Positions 40,420 through 49,372 of a stretch of DNA of 64,000 bases are shown piece by piece (position 1 is the first letter of the stretch; every line of letters begins with the position of its first letter). The translations under genes and the position numbers were made by a program. The notes below the pieces were generated by a model that saw only the letters and a list, made by a program, of their open reading frames with translations, had not been told where the DNA came from and did no database searches. The stretch is from Anaerolineae bacterium UTCFX1 (lineage in GTDB: Bacteria; Chloroflexota; Anaerolineae; Anaerolineales; Villigracilaceae), in contig MWTB01000004.1 in the NCBI GenBank assembly GCA_002050275.1, forward strand, positions 62,001 to 126,000. The letters run 5' to 3'.

Positions 40420-42921
40420 TTACGGCTTTACGAACACGTCATATTCCAACACATAATCGCCTGCCGCATAGTCGGACGAGCCGTCATTAATCGAACGCGT
40501 GAAAGCAGCGGTAAGACTCAAATGATGCTCACCGGCGGGCCAACCGCTCAGGGCGGTGTAATACAAGCGGCATTGTTGCCCGCCGTTGGCAAGATCTTCA
40601 TGCGCCAGTTGATCGAGCGGAACCTCTTCGCCATCCAGCATAAACTTCAATTTGATGTTCTGGAAATTCTGGTTGAGCACGTCGGTCGTGGTTGTGCACC
40701 ACGCATACATCCAGATCAGCGATTCGTCTTTGCGCAACGGAATAGTGAAGGTAAGCGTGCCTGGCTTGGCGTAATCAGCCGATTGGTACGTCTCGCGCGC
40801 GAGGTCTTCGAGGAATTTATCTCCGGAATTAAATGCCGCGGATGCTTCCGCCGCGCTGGCGATCTTCGGCAGACCCGAAGGAGTCACGCCTGCACCGGCA
40901 GGTTGACTCACGACCTTCACCGCAGTCTCAAGAACTACATCTTCGCCGTTGGCAAGTCGCTTCAATGTCTCAAACGTCATCGGCGCTTTGACATCCGGCG
41001 CAACGCCCTTGCCTTCGAGATGAATGTTGCCTTCGGCGTCCACCGCCCTGCCGATGGTCATTTGTACGGTGATATCTTCCGGCATAATGAACTGCTCGAC
41101 GCTGCCGCCCGCGCCATCCGAGGGATAAAAGCCGACGACCGTCGCGCGATCGTTAATGGTCATGTTATATGAAAAGAATTCACACGCGCTGGCGCAAGCG
41201 GGTCCCACCATCACAACGACCGGTCCGTTGTATTGGAGATCCGCGCGCGGCGGGATCATATAAGATTCATCGCCAGGATCCATATAAAATTCGCCCGAAG
41301 AATCATCGTAATAAGCCGTGTTGCCGACCAGCGTTTCTTCGTTGAAGAAGTAAGCCGCCATTTGGTCCGCCAGCCAGCCGCTTCCGCCGCCGTTAATGCG
41401 CAGGTCAAGGATCACACCGGGCACGCTGTTATCGTTGAAGAACTTGATGGCGCGTTCCCAGACTTGGATTGAGAGCACATCGTTGTCGAGGAAACTATTG
41501 ATCTTGATATAACCATAGCCGCTGGGCAATACGTCAAATTCCACCGGAAGTTCGGTCGCTGAAACGCCGGCGTAAAAGGATGAATACGCAAAACTATCGC
41601 GTTCTTCCACCACTGCGAGCGTCGCGGTTTTTTCCGCGCCACCGGGATTCTTAAACGTCACTTCCACCTCGCCTTTGTCCAATTTAAAGCGCGTGGCATA
41701 GCGCGCTTGCTGAAGGCGTTCATTGATTGGGCTGCTAAACGGAGAAGACCACGGGACGGCCGCCTCGATTGCATCGGCGACAGGTTTTCCATCGAGCGAA
41801 ATAATTTCGGCGCCCCATTGCATACCAGCCTTATCAGCGGGTCCGTCCTTGAGAATGAAATCGGCAACAACCTTGCCGTCGTCAAGTTCGCGGATTCCAA
41901 AACCGATTCCGCCCGCGGTGTCTGTTACAAAATCGTCGTCAATTAAAGTCTGGTCGAAGCCGACATGCGTATCTGGAATAGACCACAGAAAATCGCGCAA
42001 GGCAAGCGCATACGCGTGCGCATCCTTCGCTTTTTCAGCGGCTTCAAATGCCGGACGGAACTGCTTGGCTTTCGCATTCCAATCAATGTTCTTCAATTCA
42101 GTGAACGCGTATTCATTGCTGAACTTTTCGACCATTTGATCAAACGCCTCGGTGTACGATAGGTCGGAAAAATCCACCAACGCGGAGCCTTCCGGCTCGT
42201 AGAGTTCAATAGTGGGATTCTCGGAACGGTCAATCGCAAACGGAGTTTGATCGAGATCCACCACCGACCAGCCTGCGGGCAAATCCATAACCGGGTCGTC
42301 GTCCGTAAATAACTTGTTGTCGTCGCCGAAGCCCGATGGGAATTGCTGTTTGTCGTCCGGCGCGTACACAAGATACTTGCCGCCATACACTTCAAGGTAC
42401 GAATCGCGATCGTCGCTTACCTTCGTCGAAGCATACGCGGAAGACCACCCGCCGCCGCCCTGATCGCGTTTTTCCAAGAATGGATCTCCCCATGTGTTCG
42501 TCCAATAAGCGACAGCAAAGACCATCACGCCGGTTTCCGTTGTACCATCGTGATCCACGTCATGCAGAGTCCCATTCGGCTTCTCAGGAAGCGAAAGGCT
42601 GTACGTGAACGGTGAAACGTAAAAATCAGAGGTAATGTTAGCGATTACCTGCGATTCGATCGGGATAATGAAATTGCGGTCGCGCGCGACGAATCCGCCC
42701 TGATCTTCCAAAATCACAATCGGTTGGGCAACCCCTTCGGTAAAAAATGGATTCGTATATGTCACTGTGCCGGTGACAATCTTCGTCCCGCCCTCCTTTT
42801 GCGAAACGGGTTCCTTCGTTGCGGCCGGAGTCGGCGCAGCAGTCGCTTTCGGCGCGCACGCCGAAAGAATCATGCTCAGCGCGAGAACCGCCACAAGAAC
42901 TTGATACCATCTTGATTTCAT
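40420..42921 (-). CDS. S41-family peptidase lipoprotein
   Basis: The protein has 833 residues from the ATG at 42921, with AAGGAG upstream. A signal peptide ends at lipobox LSAC. Residues about 45-240 form a beta-rich region of unknown type. A tail-specific protease part follows: a helical N-domain, a PDZ-like region (near 370-420, GIGFGIRELDDGKVVADFILKDGPADKAGM) and the S41 core with LDLRINGGGSGWLADQMA and VGPACASACEFFSYNM, whose Ser is the likely nucleophile. The last 110 residues form an extra beta domain. It acts outside the membrane, cutting proteins or peptides; targets are unknown. It is monocistronic, with a strong terminator. Confidence 0.88.
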   Translation of the reverse strand: MKSRWYQVLVAVLALSMILSACAPKATAAPTPAATKEPVSQKEGGTKIVTGTVTYTNPFFTEGVAQPIVILEDQGGFVARDRNFIIPIESQVIANITSDFYVSPFTYSLSLPEKPNGTLHDVDHDGTTETGVMVFAVAYWTNTWGDPFLEKRDQGGGGWSSAYASTKVSDDRDSYLEVYGGKYLVYAPDDKQQFPSGFGDDNKLFTDDDPVMDLPAGWSVVDLDQTPFAIDRSENPTIELYEPEGSALVDFSDLSYTEAFDQMVEKFSNEYAFTELKNIDWNAKAKQFRPAFEAAEKAKDAHAYALALRDFLWSIPDTHVGFDQTLIDDDFVTDTAGGIGFGIRELDDGKVVADFILKDGPADKAGMQWGAEIISLDGKPVADAIEAAVPWSSPFSSPINERLQQARYATRFKLDKGEVEVTFKNPGGAEKTATLAVVEERDSFAYSSFYAGVSATELPVEFDVLPSGYGYIKINSFLDNDVLSIQVWERAIKFFNDNSVPGVILDLRINGGGSGWLADQMAAYFFNEETLVGNTAYYDDSSGEFYMDPGDESYMIPPRADLQYNGPVVVMVGPACASACEFFSYNMTINDRATVVGFYPSDGAGGSVEQFIMPEDITVQMTIGRAVDAEGNIHLEGKGVAPDVKAPMTFETLKRLANGEDVVLETAVKVVSQPAGAGVTPSGLPKIASAAEASAAFNSGDKFLEDLARETYQSADYAKPGTLTFTIPLRKDESLIWMYAWCTTTTDVLNQNFQNIKLKFMLDGEEVPLDQLAHEDLANGGQQCRLYYTALSGWPAGEHHLSLTAAFTRSINDGSSDYAAGDYVLEYDVFVKP

Positions 42922-43025
42922 AACATCTCCTTGATATTCGATTTCGAACATTATACTGCCGGAGCGGATTTGCTACTGAATGAAAAAGTAGTTACTCCTC
43001 AACGACAGGTAATTTCCTCTCAGAC

Positions 43026-44264
43026 TTAGTTATCATGCTCTTGTCCCGTCGGATGGCACTCCATGCAGTTTTGGAAATCGGAGATATCTTCCTCGATGTG
43101 CTTCGAGCGTATTTTTGCTTCATTATGTTCATGACAACCGTAACAGGTATAGGTTGTAAAAGCGCTTGGGTGACAAGTAGCGCATGAGACCGCGCCGCCA
43201 TCGCCGTGATTCAACGGGAAGGTGTGTGGTTCATTAAACGTGGCAGGACTCCACGCTGTGGTGGTATGACAAGCCGCGCAGTCTGTGCCAAACAAGCCCA
43301 AATGAAAAACGGGATCGGCATGACAGGCAACGCACGCGCTGGGCGTTCCCGCAAACTGATCGTTGACGTGACACTTCTCGCATTCCACTTGTTGATGCGC
43401 GCCCGTCAACGGGAAGTCACTGCGCGAATGATCGAAGGTCGCGTCCTTCCAATCGGAGGGCGTGTGACAGGAGGCGCAGTCCGCGCCAAATTTCCCCGCG
43501 TGAACGTCATCTGCCGCGTGACAAGCCGTGCAGTCTTGAGAGGCAGATTGTAAATCCGCAATCGTTCGCGCGTTTGCGTGACAGTCGTAACAGGAAATAT
43601 TCGCGTGCCCGCCTTCGAGCGGAAACACGAATTGGTTGTGGTCGAAATCGTTCCCGTACGTATCTACGCCGTCGTGACACGACAGGCAGTCGCCGCCCCA
43701 ACTTGACGCGTGCGCTTCGGTGAAAGTCGCGTCAATTTGACGATGGCAGGTGTCGCAAGTCTGCAAGTCGAAATTGGATATATCGTCGGCATGGCAATCG
43801 GCGCAGGTAAAGGCTTTTCGCGCCGCGGTGAACTGGTGACCGCTCAATGAATAACCGAGCGCTTCATGCGGAAAAGTGATTTCGTCCATCTCGGTCAACG
43901 ACGCGTCGCCGCCGCGATGTTCGGGATGACAATTGCGGCACGTGATGGCGGCGGCATCTTTCATCATCCGTCCGTGAAGCGAAGACAAATCTTGCAGTTG
44001 TCCCGAAAGATCGCTATGGCAATCCAGACAGCGATCCGCCATCGTGGCGCGTTCCCATGGCGCGGTGTGACAGGTTTTGCAGTCTCCGCCGGTCTCCGCA
44101 TGAGATGTGACGCCGCCCAGCATCTCTCCGCGTTGCGCGTTCAATGGGCCGGGGCTGTATAACAAACCTCCGCGAGCGTACACGTACCCCACGATGAGAA
44201 GCGTGGTAATGATCGCGGTAATAACGCCGCCGCCAGACAAGCAACCCAAACGATTTGTTCGCAT
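43026..44264 (-). CDS. Fifteen-haem c-type cytochrome
   Basis: The protein has 412 residues. One N-terminal membrane helix (about 12-31) is uncleaved or a signal anchor. It contains 15 CxxCH motifs (CKTCH, CLDCH, CRNCH, CADCH, CDTCH, CLSCH, CYDCH, CTACH, CASCH, CEKCH, CVACH, CAACH, CATCH, CYGCH, CMECH), evenly spread with many extra His for bis-His ligation. Repeats such as GADCASCH and GTDCAACHTTTAWSPATFNEPHTFPL show a cytochrome c7/c3-like internal duplication. It is the last gene of a four-gene redox operon, ten bases after the cytochrome b-like gene. It probably moves electrons away from the membrane on the outside. Confidence 0.93.
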   Translation of the reverse strand: MRTNRLGCLSGGGVITAIITTLLIVGYVYARGGLLYSPGPLNAQRGEMLGGVTSHAETGGDCKTCHTAPWERATMADRCLDCHSDLSGQLQDLSSLHGRMMKDAAAITCRNCHPEHRGGDASLTEMDEITFPHEALGYSLSGHQFTAARKAFTCADCHADDISNFDLQTCDTCHRQIDATFTEAHASSWGGDCLSCHDGVDTYGNDFDHNQFVFPLEGGHANISCYDCHANARTIADLQSASQDCTACHAADDVHAGKFGADCASCHTPSDWKDATFDHSRSDFPLTGAHQQVECEKCHVNDQFAGTPSACVACHADPVFHLGLFGTDCAACHTTTAWSPATFNEPHTFPLNHGDGGAVSCATCHPSAFTTYTCYGCHEHNEAKIRSKHIEEDISDFQNCMECHPTGQEHDN

Positions 44265-44274
44265 ATTTCCTCCG

Positions 44275-44829
44275 CTACTTTAACAGGGTGGCGTAATATA
44301 ACGCCGCGCCGACATGGACGAACGCGGAAATGAACAACGCGATGCCGATGGGGATATGAACGGTATGCCAGAGCGCCAAAAGACGACGCGCGTGCTTGAG
44401 AGCCTCTTGCGAGAGCGTCCCCTCGATCTCCAATCCGTCCATGGTCCGCGGGATGCGAGTGAAAACATAACGCCCGATAAATCCGCTGACGACGATGATG
44501 ACGGTCAACAACGTTGTGACGCCCGCAATGCCGTTGAATTTCCACGAGGTGTGAAGCAAAACCATATACGGTCCCACGATCCCGGTAAAAATATGGATTT
44601 GAAGCCACGTGGACATCCTCCCCCACTTCACACTGCGGCTCCGCTTGCGGAGGCTGTACAACGTCTCTGTCAGCATCATCAAGACGAAGCCGACGATTCC
44701 GATGCCGTGACCGAACAAATCGCCCGCGGGCGGGATTTCCCGCGTCAACAAGACGACCAACGCGTACACTCCCGTGATCAGGATCATTGCCAGAAATGCC
44801 AGCCATAATTCTTTGTTGCCGCGAAGCAT
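44275..44829 (-). CDS. Cytochrome b-like membrane protein
   Basis: The protein has 184 residues with about four to five membrane helices (7-27, 37-55, 70-92, 95-117, 150-178). Paired histidines suited to haem b lie in helices: FGHGIG, LQIHIFTG, VLLHTSWKF, WHTVHIPIG and FVHVGAAL. A similar arrangement is found in the ferric-reductase-like and cytochrome b561-like groups. It lies between the FAD oxidoreductase gene (18 bases) and the multihaem cytochrome gene (10 bases), so it likely carries electrons through the membrane between them. The family name is uncertain; the redox role rests on its histidines and neighbours. Confidence 0.72.
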   Translation of the reverse strand: MLRGNKELWLAFLAMILITGVYALVVLLTREIPPAGDLFGHGIGIVGFVLMMLTETLYSLRKRSRSVKWGRMSTWLQIHIFTGIVGPYMVLLHTSWKFNGIAGVTTLLTVIIVVSGFIGRYVFTRIPRTMDGLEIEGTLSQEALKHARRLLALWHTVHIPIGIALFISAFVHVGAALYYATLLK

Positions 44830-44847
44830 ACGCCCTCCAAAGACTTT

Positions 44848-46146
44848 CTAATTCCTCAAACCCGCCCAAAACTCAACGACCACATCTCCGATGCGGGCGT
44901 CCGCCGCCAGCAATTTTTCACGGATCGAGGAAATGTCTATTCTTTCCGATACGATTTTCTGGAGCGGGTATGAAAGCGTCTGGTCTCCCATTACCACCGC
45001 GCCGAGCAATCGTTGTTCGCCGACCATCAAGCGCAAGTGATTCACGTCAAAGCCGCTCTGAGCCACCAGCGCATCCGGCAGACTGCGCCACGTCTCGCTG
45101 TCGCCGCGCGCAATGCCGATCAAATCTTTGTCGTGACCGCCTCCCACCGCGCCGATGATCGTCGTCGTCAGACCCGCCAAACGAGTCACATTGAAGGGAG
45201 GCGCTTTTATATAAGCCGTTGTCTTGCCTGCCATGTTTAATCCTGCCGCATATCCCTGCTGACGAGCGGGTCCCCACAAACTATCCAGTATAGACCGTCC
45301 AACAGCCGGATCGTACACTTGCGCCACATCGCCCGCCGCGAAAATATGAGGATCGTTGGTCTGCATAAACTCATTGACGAGAATTCCCCGGTCGACCGCC
45401 AGCCCAGCCTGTATCGCCAACTCCAAACGCGGACGAATCCCGATCGCGTAGGCGACCATGTCGCATGTCAGCGTCCTGCCATCGAGCAAGCGCGCGCCGA
45501 TCACCCGATTCTTCTTTCCCATTACCTCGATCACTTCGGCGTGGTGATGCAGCGTCACCCCTTCCACTTGAAGACGCGCCTCGACAATCTTTGATTCGTG
45601 TTCATCGAGCACGCCGCTCCAATATCTATCGCCGCGCAATAAATAATGGACATTCATACCCCGCGCGAGCAATCCTTCCACCAACTCTAACGCGGTGATT
45701 CCTCCACCGACCACAACAGCCATCTTGCCACGGCGAGCGTGTTTCAAAATACGCTTCGCGTCTTCCATGTGATCGAGTTTGAAAACGCCTTCGAGATTCG
45801 CGCCCGGCGCTTCCAAAGGTAACGCCTGCGCCCCGGTTGCGATCAACAACCGGTCATACGCAATGGAAGTCTGATTCTCCAACTCCAGAACGCGCGCCTC
45901 GCGCAGAACGCCCTTTACGCGCCCTTTCACATATCGAAAGTTCATCTGGCGGTATTCATCCGACGTGCGCGGATATAGGGCTTTGTCGTGAAGTTCACCA
46001 GTCAAATAATATGCAAGACCGGGGCGTGAATAAAACCCGTGAGGGTCGTCGCCGATCATCACAACCTCGCCCGAACGATCCACAGAACGGATCGCCTCAA
46101 TTGTCGCGATACCCGATACGCCAGACCCAACAATCGCATACTTCAT
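44848..46146 (-). CDS. FAD-dependent pyridine-nucleotide oxidoreductase
   Basis: The protein has 432 residues from the ATG at 46146, overlapping the ferredoxin stop as ATGA and preceded by GAGGAA. FAD-binding YAIVGSGVSGIATIEAIR is at the N-terminus. The NAD(P) site KMAVVVGGGITALELVEGLL is near residue 145 and the second FAD contact PHIFAAGDVAQVYD near 275. This is the fold of NADH:rubredoxin/nitrite-reductase-type and ferredoxin reductases. The redox-active Cys pair of disulfide reductases is absent. It likely moves electrons between NAD(P)H, the adjacent ferredoxin and the membrane cytochrome. Confidence 0.88.
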   Translation of the reverse strand: MKYAIVGSGVSGIATIEAIRSVDRSGEVVMIGDDPHGFYSRPGLAYYLTGELHDKALYPRTSDEYRQMNFRYVKGRVKGVLREARVLELENQTSIAYDRLLIATGAQALPLEAPGANLEGVFKLDHMEDAKRILKHARRGKMAVVVGGGITALELVEGLLARGMNVHYLLRGDRYWSGVLDEHESKIVEARLQVEGVTLHHHAEVIEVMGKKNRVIGARLLDGRTLTCDMVAYAIGIRPRLELAIQAGLAVDRGILVNEFMQTNDPHIFAAGDVAQVYDPAVGRSILDSLWGPARQQGYAAGLNMAGKTTAYIKAPPFNVTRLAGLTTTIIGAVGGGHDKDLIGIARGDSETWRSLPDALVAQSGFDVNHLRLMVGEQRLLGAVVMGDQTLSYPLQKIVSERIDISSIREKLLAADARIGDVVVEFWAGLRN

Positions 46147-46433
46147 GGCTTCCTCTTCGCGAACAGATCCGTCTTCTCGAAACGGAGCGACCCGCGCGGG
46201 CAACGCATCACGCACTCGCCGCACGTCAGACAATGGTTGTGGATCACGGGTTCGCCGCGCCAGGCGTGAGCGCGCACATCAATTCCGACAGGGCAGTTAT
46301 AAGTGCATATTCCGCACTGCACACAACGCGCGGGGTCCGGCGCCACCAGACCCGACGCGAGAACCGCGTGCTTCTTCACATCATGCTGAAAGAGTCCCAA
46401 GATCGCCATTGTGCAGTATGCCGTCCGATCCAT
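46143..46433 (-). CDS. 2x[4Fe-4S] ferredoxin-like protein
   Basis: The protein has 96 residues; a second ATG eight codons in (46409) is equally possible. Two cluster motifs are seen: CVQCGICTYNCPVG (about 37-50) and CLTCGECVMRCPRG (about 68-81). The spacing is that of bacterial 8Fe-8S ferredoxin domains within electron-transfer complexes. It is the first gene of the redox operon and is coupled by ATGA to the oxidoreductase gene. A hydrophobic N-terminal part is too short for a membrane segment. Confidence 0.88.
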   Translation of the reverse strand: MDRTAYCTMAILGLFQHDVKKHAVLASGLVAPDPARCVQCGICTYNCPVGIDVRAHAWRGEPVIHNHCLTCGECVMRCPRGSLRFEKTDLFAKRKP

Positions 46434-46618
46434 TGATTGATTACCAATTGCATCGTTATTATAGGCTTGTGAATAACGACGAATGTCACATTTAAGTCAT
46501 ATCGCGCCTCGCGCAGTTTTGCCGCAGAGTCACAGAAACGCTCAGGGCAATCTTTTATTTTTCTCCGCGCCTCTGCCGCCAGATTGCGCAACATCGGATC
46601 ATCAAAGAACAGGATACG

Positions 46619-46652
46619 AATAAAAACAGAGTTACCTCACGGCAACTCTGTT
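46619..46652 (-). terminator. Intrinsic terminator after the cold-shock gene
   Basis: AACAGAGTTGCC, a GTGA loop and GGTAACTCTGTT are followed on the minus strand by TTTATT. It lies 33 bases past the csp stop. The rest of the gap up to 46434 shows no gene. Confidence 0.8.
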
Positions 46653-46684
46653 CGGTTCGCAAAACAATCGCCAGCAGGCGAGTC

Positions 46685-46897
46685 TTACGAGACGGGTACC
46701 ACGTTGGCGGCTTGCAGACCTTTGGGACCGTCCTCAACAAAGAACTCCACTTTCTGCTCGGCTTCCAACTTGCGGTAGCCATCGGACTGGATGGCGCTGA
46801 AATGAACGAACACATCCTCGCCATTGTCACGGCCGATAAAGCCGTAGCCCTTGGCGGCATTGAACTACTTGACCGTGCCAACAAATCTTTCTGACAT
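46685..46897 (-). pseudogene. Cold-shock protein (CspA family) with a stop codon at Trp11
   Basis: From the ATG at 46897, behind AGGAGA, the frame reads MSERFVGTVK, then TAG, then [37 protein letters not shown] and [22 protein letters not shown], ending TAA. The length of 70 codons, the RNP1 (KGYGFI) and RNP2 (VFVHFS) motifs and the ribosome site are all intact. Family members have Trp at codon 11 (TGG), so one G-to-A change explains the TAG. Other genes here (such as the KAP gene) use TAG as a true stop, so readthrough coding is unlikely. It is either a very recent pseudogene or a base error. Normal products are RNA chaperones. Confidence 0.85.
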
Positions 46898-46979
46898 CGT
46901 ACAACATCTCCTGCTTAGAAATTTTATGCTCAGCCGCCTTTCGCTTTCATGGCGAGCCGGACACGCGAACGCAAGATTA

Positions 46980-47645
46980 TTACGCCCGATCTTCCATGCC
47001 AAGACTCGGATTCAGCCGCTTTCGGAGGACGGCAAAGCGCGACGTAAGATGCAGCCACGGCGGCGACCAACGCGTCTCAAATCGAGCGTTGCGAATGACG
47101 GCCCGCAGCCCATCCGCGCCTTCGAACGGTTCCAGATTAATGAGACTGCGTCCTAATTCAAACGCAGTGTGCGCATCCGACCCCACCGTCCCAGCGACAT
47201 TATATTTCCGGGCAAACTCTCGCGCCTCACAATTGAACCGAGGAAACATACACCGCGAGTTGTAAACCTCAATGGCGTCCACATCTGGAAAAATTTCGAG
47301 CAGATCATCCTCCCTCCAGCCCCCTTCGCGCAACCGGTCAAAGGGATGCGATACGCTGATGAAAGCGCCCTGCTCCCTCAACCGTCGAATCGTCTCTTGC
47401 GGAGTTAACCCTGCCGGAATCTCCTCCGTCACGAACGCAGCCAGGATTTCGCCCCTCGTCGTGAGTATCTCTTCCCCCACAATAACTCGCTCCGGGTCCA
47501 AAGCCTGAGCCGCGCGTGCGCCCACGATCGTATTGTGATCGGTGACGACGACGCGATCAATTCCTTTTCGGCGGCACATCTCCACGAGAGCGCGCGGACG
47601 CGTCAGCGAATCCTTCGAGGCGATCGTGTGGCAGTGAAATTCCAT
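46980..47645 (-). CDS. PHP-domain metal-dependent phosphoesterase
   Basis: The protein has 221 residues from the ATG at 47645; another ATG nine bases earlier is possible. PHP motifs in order: MEFHCHTIASKDS, VVVTDHNTIVGA, VIVGEEILT, AFISVSHPFD and GSDAHTAFELG. The His and Asp residues bind two or three metals. This is the small stand-alone PHP group, likely hydrolysing nucleotide or phosphoester substrates; the substrate is unknown. The DHN in motif 2 matches the family form. It diverges from the SPFH-like gene pair with only about 60 bases between. Confidence 0.87.
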   Translation of the reverse strand: MEFHCHTIASKDSLTRPRALVEMCRRKGIDRVVVTDHNTIVGARAAQALDPERVIVGEEILTTRGEILAAFVTEEIPAGLTPQETIRRLREQGAFISVSHPFDRLREGGWREDDLLEIFPDVDAIEVYNSRCMFPRFNCEAREFARKYNVAGTVGSDAHTAFELGRSLINLEPFEGADGLRAVIRNARFETRWSPPWLHLTSRFAVLRKRLNPSLGMEDRA

Positions 47646-47716
47646 GCGGAACATAGGCGTTATTGTACCGCTTCGGTTGTGGTCATTTAGGCAATTTTGT
47701 TATAAAATGCTATGAA

Positions 47717-49372
47717 ATGGACGACACTCCGCTCTACAAAAGACCGTGGTTTTTTATCGTTGCCTGGCTGTTAGTCCTTTCAATCGCTTATTTTTGGGCT
47801 ATTTTCAGACTGGGAGACACTTACGCCAGTCAAACGCAAATCGTTTTCGAGCTGGGTTTCGTTTTCCCCCTCCTACTATTCTTGTGGATGGCATTTTTCT
47901 CACAATTCATTTTGCCAGTCCGCACGCTCTCAGACCGCCTAAATATTTTTATTCGTTTAATCGCGCGCCTTGTCGGCGTTCGAGGTCCGGCTATTTTCAT
48001 TAAGAACGGCGTCGAGGATAAAGAACGCGAAGAGGAGAAAAGGAAAGGTCCTGGCGTTCTGTGGCTCGATTCTGCCAGCGGCGCAGTTACGCGCAACGCC
48101 ACCAAAGTGCTGCAAAAACTAGGACCGGGCGTACACTTTACCCAAAAAGGCGAGACCATCGCCGGCGCAGTAGATCTACACACACAAACACACACGATCG
48201 GTCCGCGCGAGAACGAGAAGCCCTTTGCCGAGAAAAGCGACGACCAATCCGAAGAAACCTACAAACAAATTCAAGATCGCCGCAAACAGGTCAGCGCATT
48301 GACGCGCGACGGCATCGAAATTGTGCCGACCATCAATGTTCTTTTCCGCGTGAATACAGGCGCCCCGCAAGCGGGACAATCTGGCTCTCGTTTTGGGTAT
48401 CGCAATGGCGTCACGCCGAAGGATAAGAAAGACGAAGAAGCGGATCAGGACGCCATTTACAAGGCGGTCATCGGCGAAAGCGTCAATCCTTATTATGGCT
48501 CCGAGAGTCCGCGTCATCGCATCGCTTGGAACGAATTACCAGCCGCGCTCGCCGTAGACGTATGGCGCGAATACGCTTCGAAATTCAAACTCGATGAATT
48601 CTTCACGCCAAGTCAGCTGCCCCTGCCAGAACGCCCTCCCATTGTCGAACCGACCGAAGAGGAAATTGACCCGCTCACTCAAGCGATTCAGGCAGGATCT
48701 GATCGCGACTTCTTGCAAACTTTGTTCGCAAAATTTCTGCGTGCGATTAACCTTTGGATGGCGCGTCATACGCCGCTTGTGGAAAAAACATATATCTCGC
48801 CGACCGCCGCCATCGCGCCGCCGTCGCATTCTCCGCCGCCGCCCGCAAAAACGACGGGAATGAAAACTGCGCTGGAAGTGATCAATGAAGCGCTCAAAGC
48901 CAGACTCACGCACCCATCCGTGGAGATCCTCGATCAGTTCGGGCAGTGGCGCGATAACAGCCCAACAGGCTTCAGTCCAGAATTTGACCAGCTGCACAAG
49001 CGCGGATTAAAGGTCATCTCCGTTAATGTCAATAATTTGCGCTTGCACCCCGCTATTGACGCGGAATTGATCGCCAAATGGGAAACGAGCTGGATTAAAC
49101 ACGCCAACGCTGAAAAAGAACAGATGGAGAGTTATAAGAATCTCCACGAAACGGCAAGTCAGGAACAGGCGGTTAAAAAATACGCCGAATGGCTGGGTGA
49201 AGCGGTCGTCCGCGCAAACCTCGAACGCGGTCAGATCAAAGAGACGCTGAAATCGCTGCTATCGCGCACGCGCGCGATCATCATGCGCAACAATCAGCTG
49301 CGGCGGCGCATGGACGCCGAGCGGCAGGAGATCGAGGAGATTCTCCGTTGGATCGAGGCGAGCGAATCATGA
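47717..49372 (+). CDS. SPFH/band-7-like membrane protein A
   Basis: The protein has 551 residues from the ATG at 47717; 18 earlier in-frame codons have no support. Two membrane helices (about 10-30 and 42-65) are followed by a stretch with the look of an SPFH domain (GPGVLWLDSASGAVTRN, LGPGVHFTQKGE, AVDLHTQTHTIGP and RDGIEIVPTINVLFRVN). A Pro-rich linker (near 370-390) and a long helical C-terminus rich in Glu/Arg come after. SPFH proteins form ring-like membrane assemblies. Its stop overlaps the ATG of the next gene, which encodes a similar but divergent partner. Specific role unknown; the family placement is by motif reading only. Confidence 0.65.
   Translation: MDDTPLYKRPWFFIVAWLLVLSIAYFWAIFRLGDTYASQTQIVFELGFVFPLLLFLWMAFFSQFILPVRTLSDRLNIFIRLIARLVGVRGPAIFIKNGVEDKEREEEKRKGPGVLWLDSASGAVTRNATKVLQKLGPGVHFTQKGETIAGAVDLHTQTHTIGPRENEKPFAEKSDDQSEETYKQIQDRRKQVSALTRDGIEIVPTINVLFRVNTGAPQAGQSGSRFGYRNGVTPKDKKDEEADQDAIYKAVIGESVNPYYGSESPRHRIAWNELPAALAVDVWREYASKFKLDEFFTPSQLPLPERPPIVEPTEEEIDPLTQAIQAGSDRDFLQTLFAKFLRAINLWMARHTPLVEKTYISPTAAIAPPSHSPPPPAKTTGMKTALEVINEALKARLTHPSVEILDQFGQWRDNSPTGFSPEFDQLHKRGLKVISVNVNNLRLHPAIDAELIAKWETSWIKHANAEKEQMESYKNLHETASQEQAVKKYAEWLGEAVVRANLERGQIKETLKSLLSRTRAIIMRNNQLRRRMDAERQEIEEILRWIEASES

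Noticed and set aside
46865..46867. UAG recoded as an amino acid
   Set aside because: The KAP-FGE, mpg and ProRS-like genes end with TAG, so it works as a stop. No recoding signal is visible.
46555..46897. Plus- and minus-strand frames over the cold-shock gene as separate small proteins
   Set aside because: They are shifted readings. The correct frame gives a cold-shock protein with one TAG.
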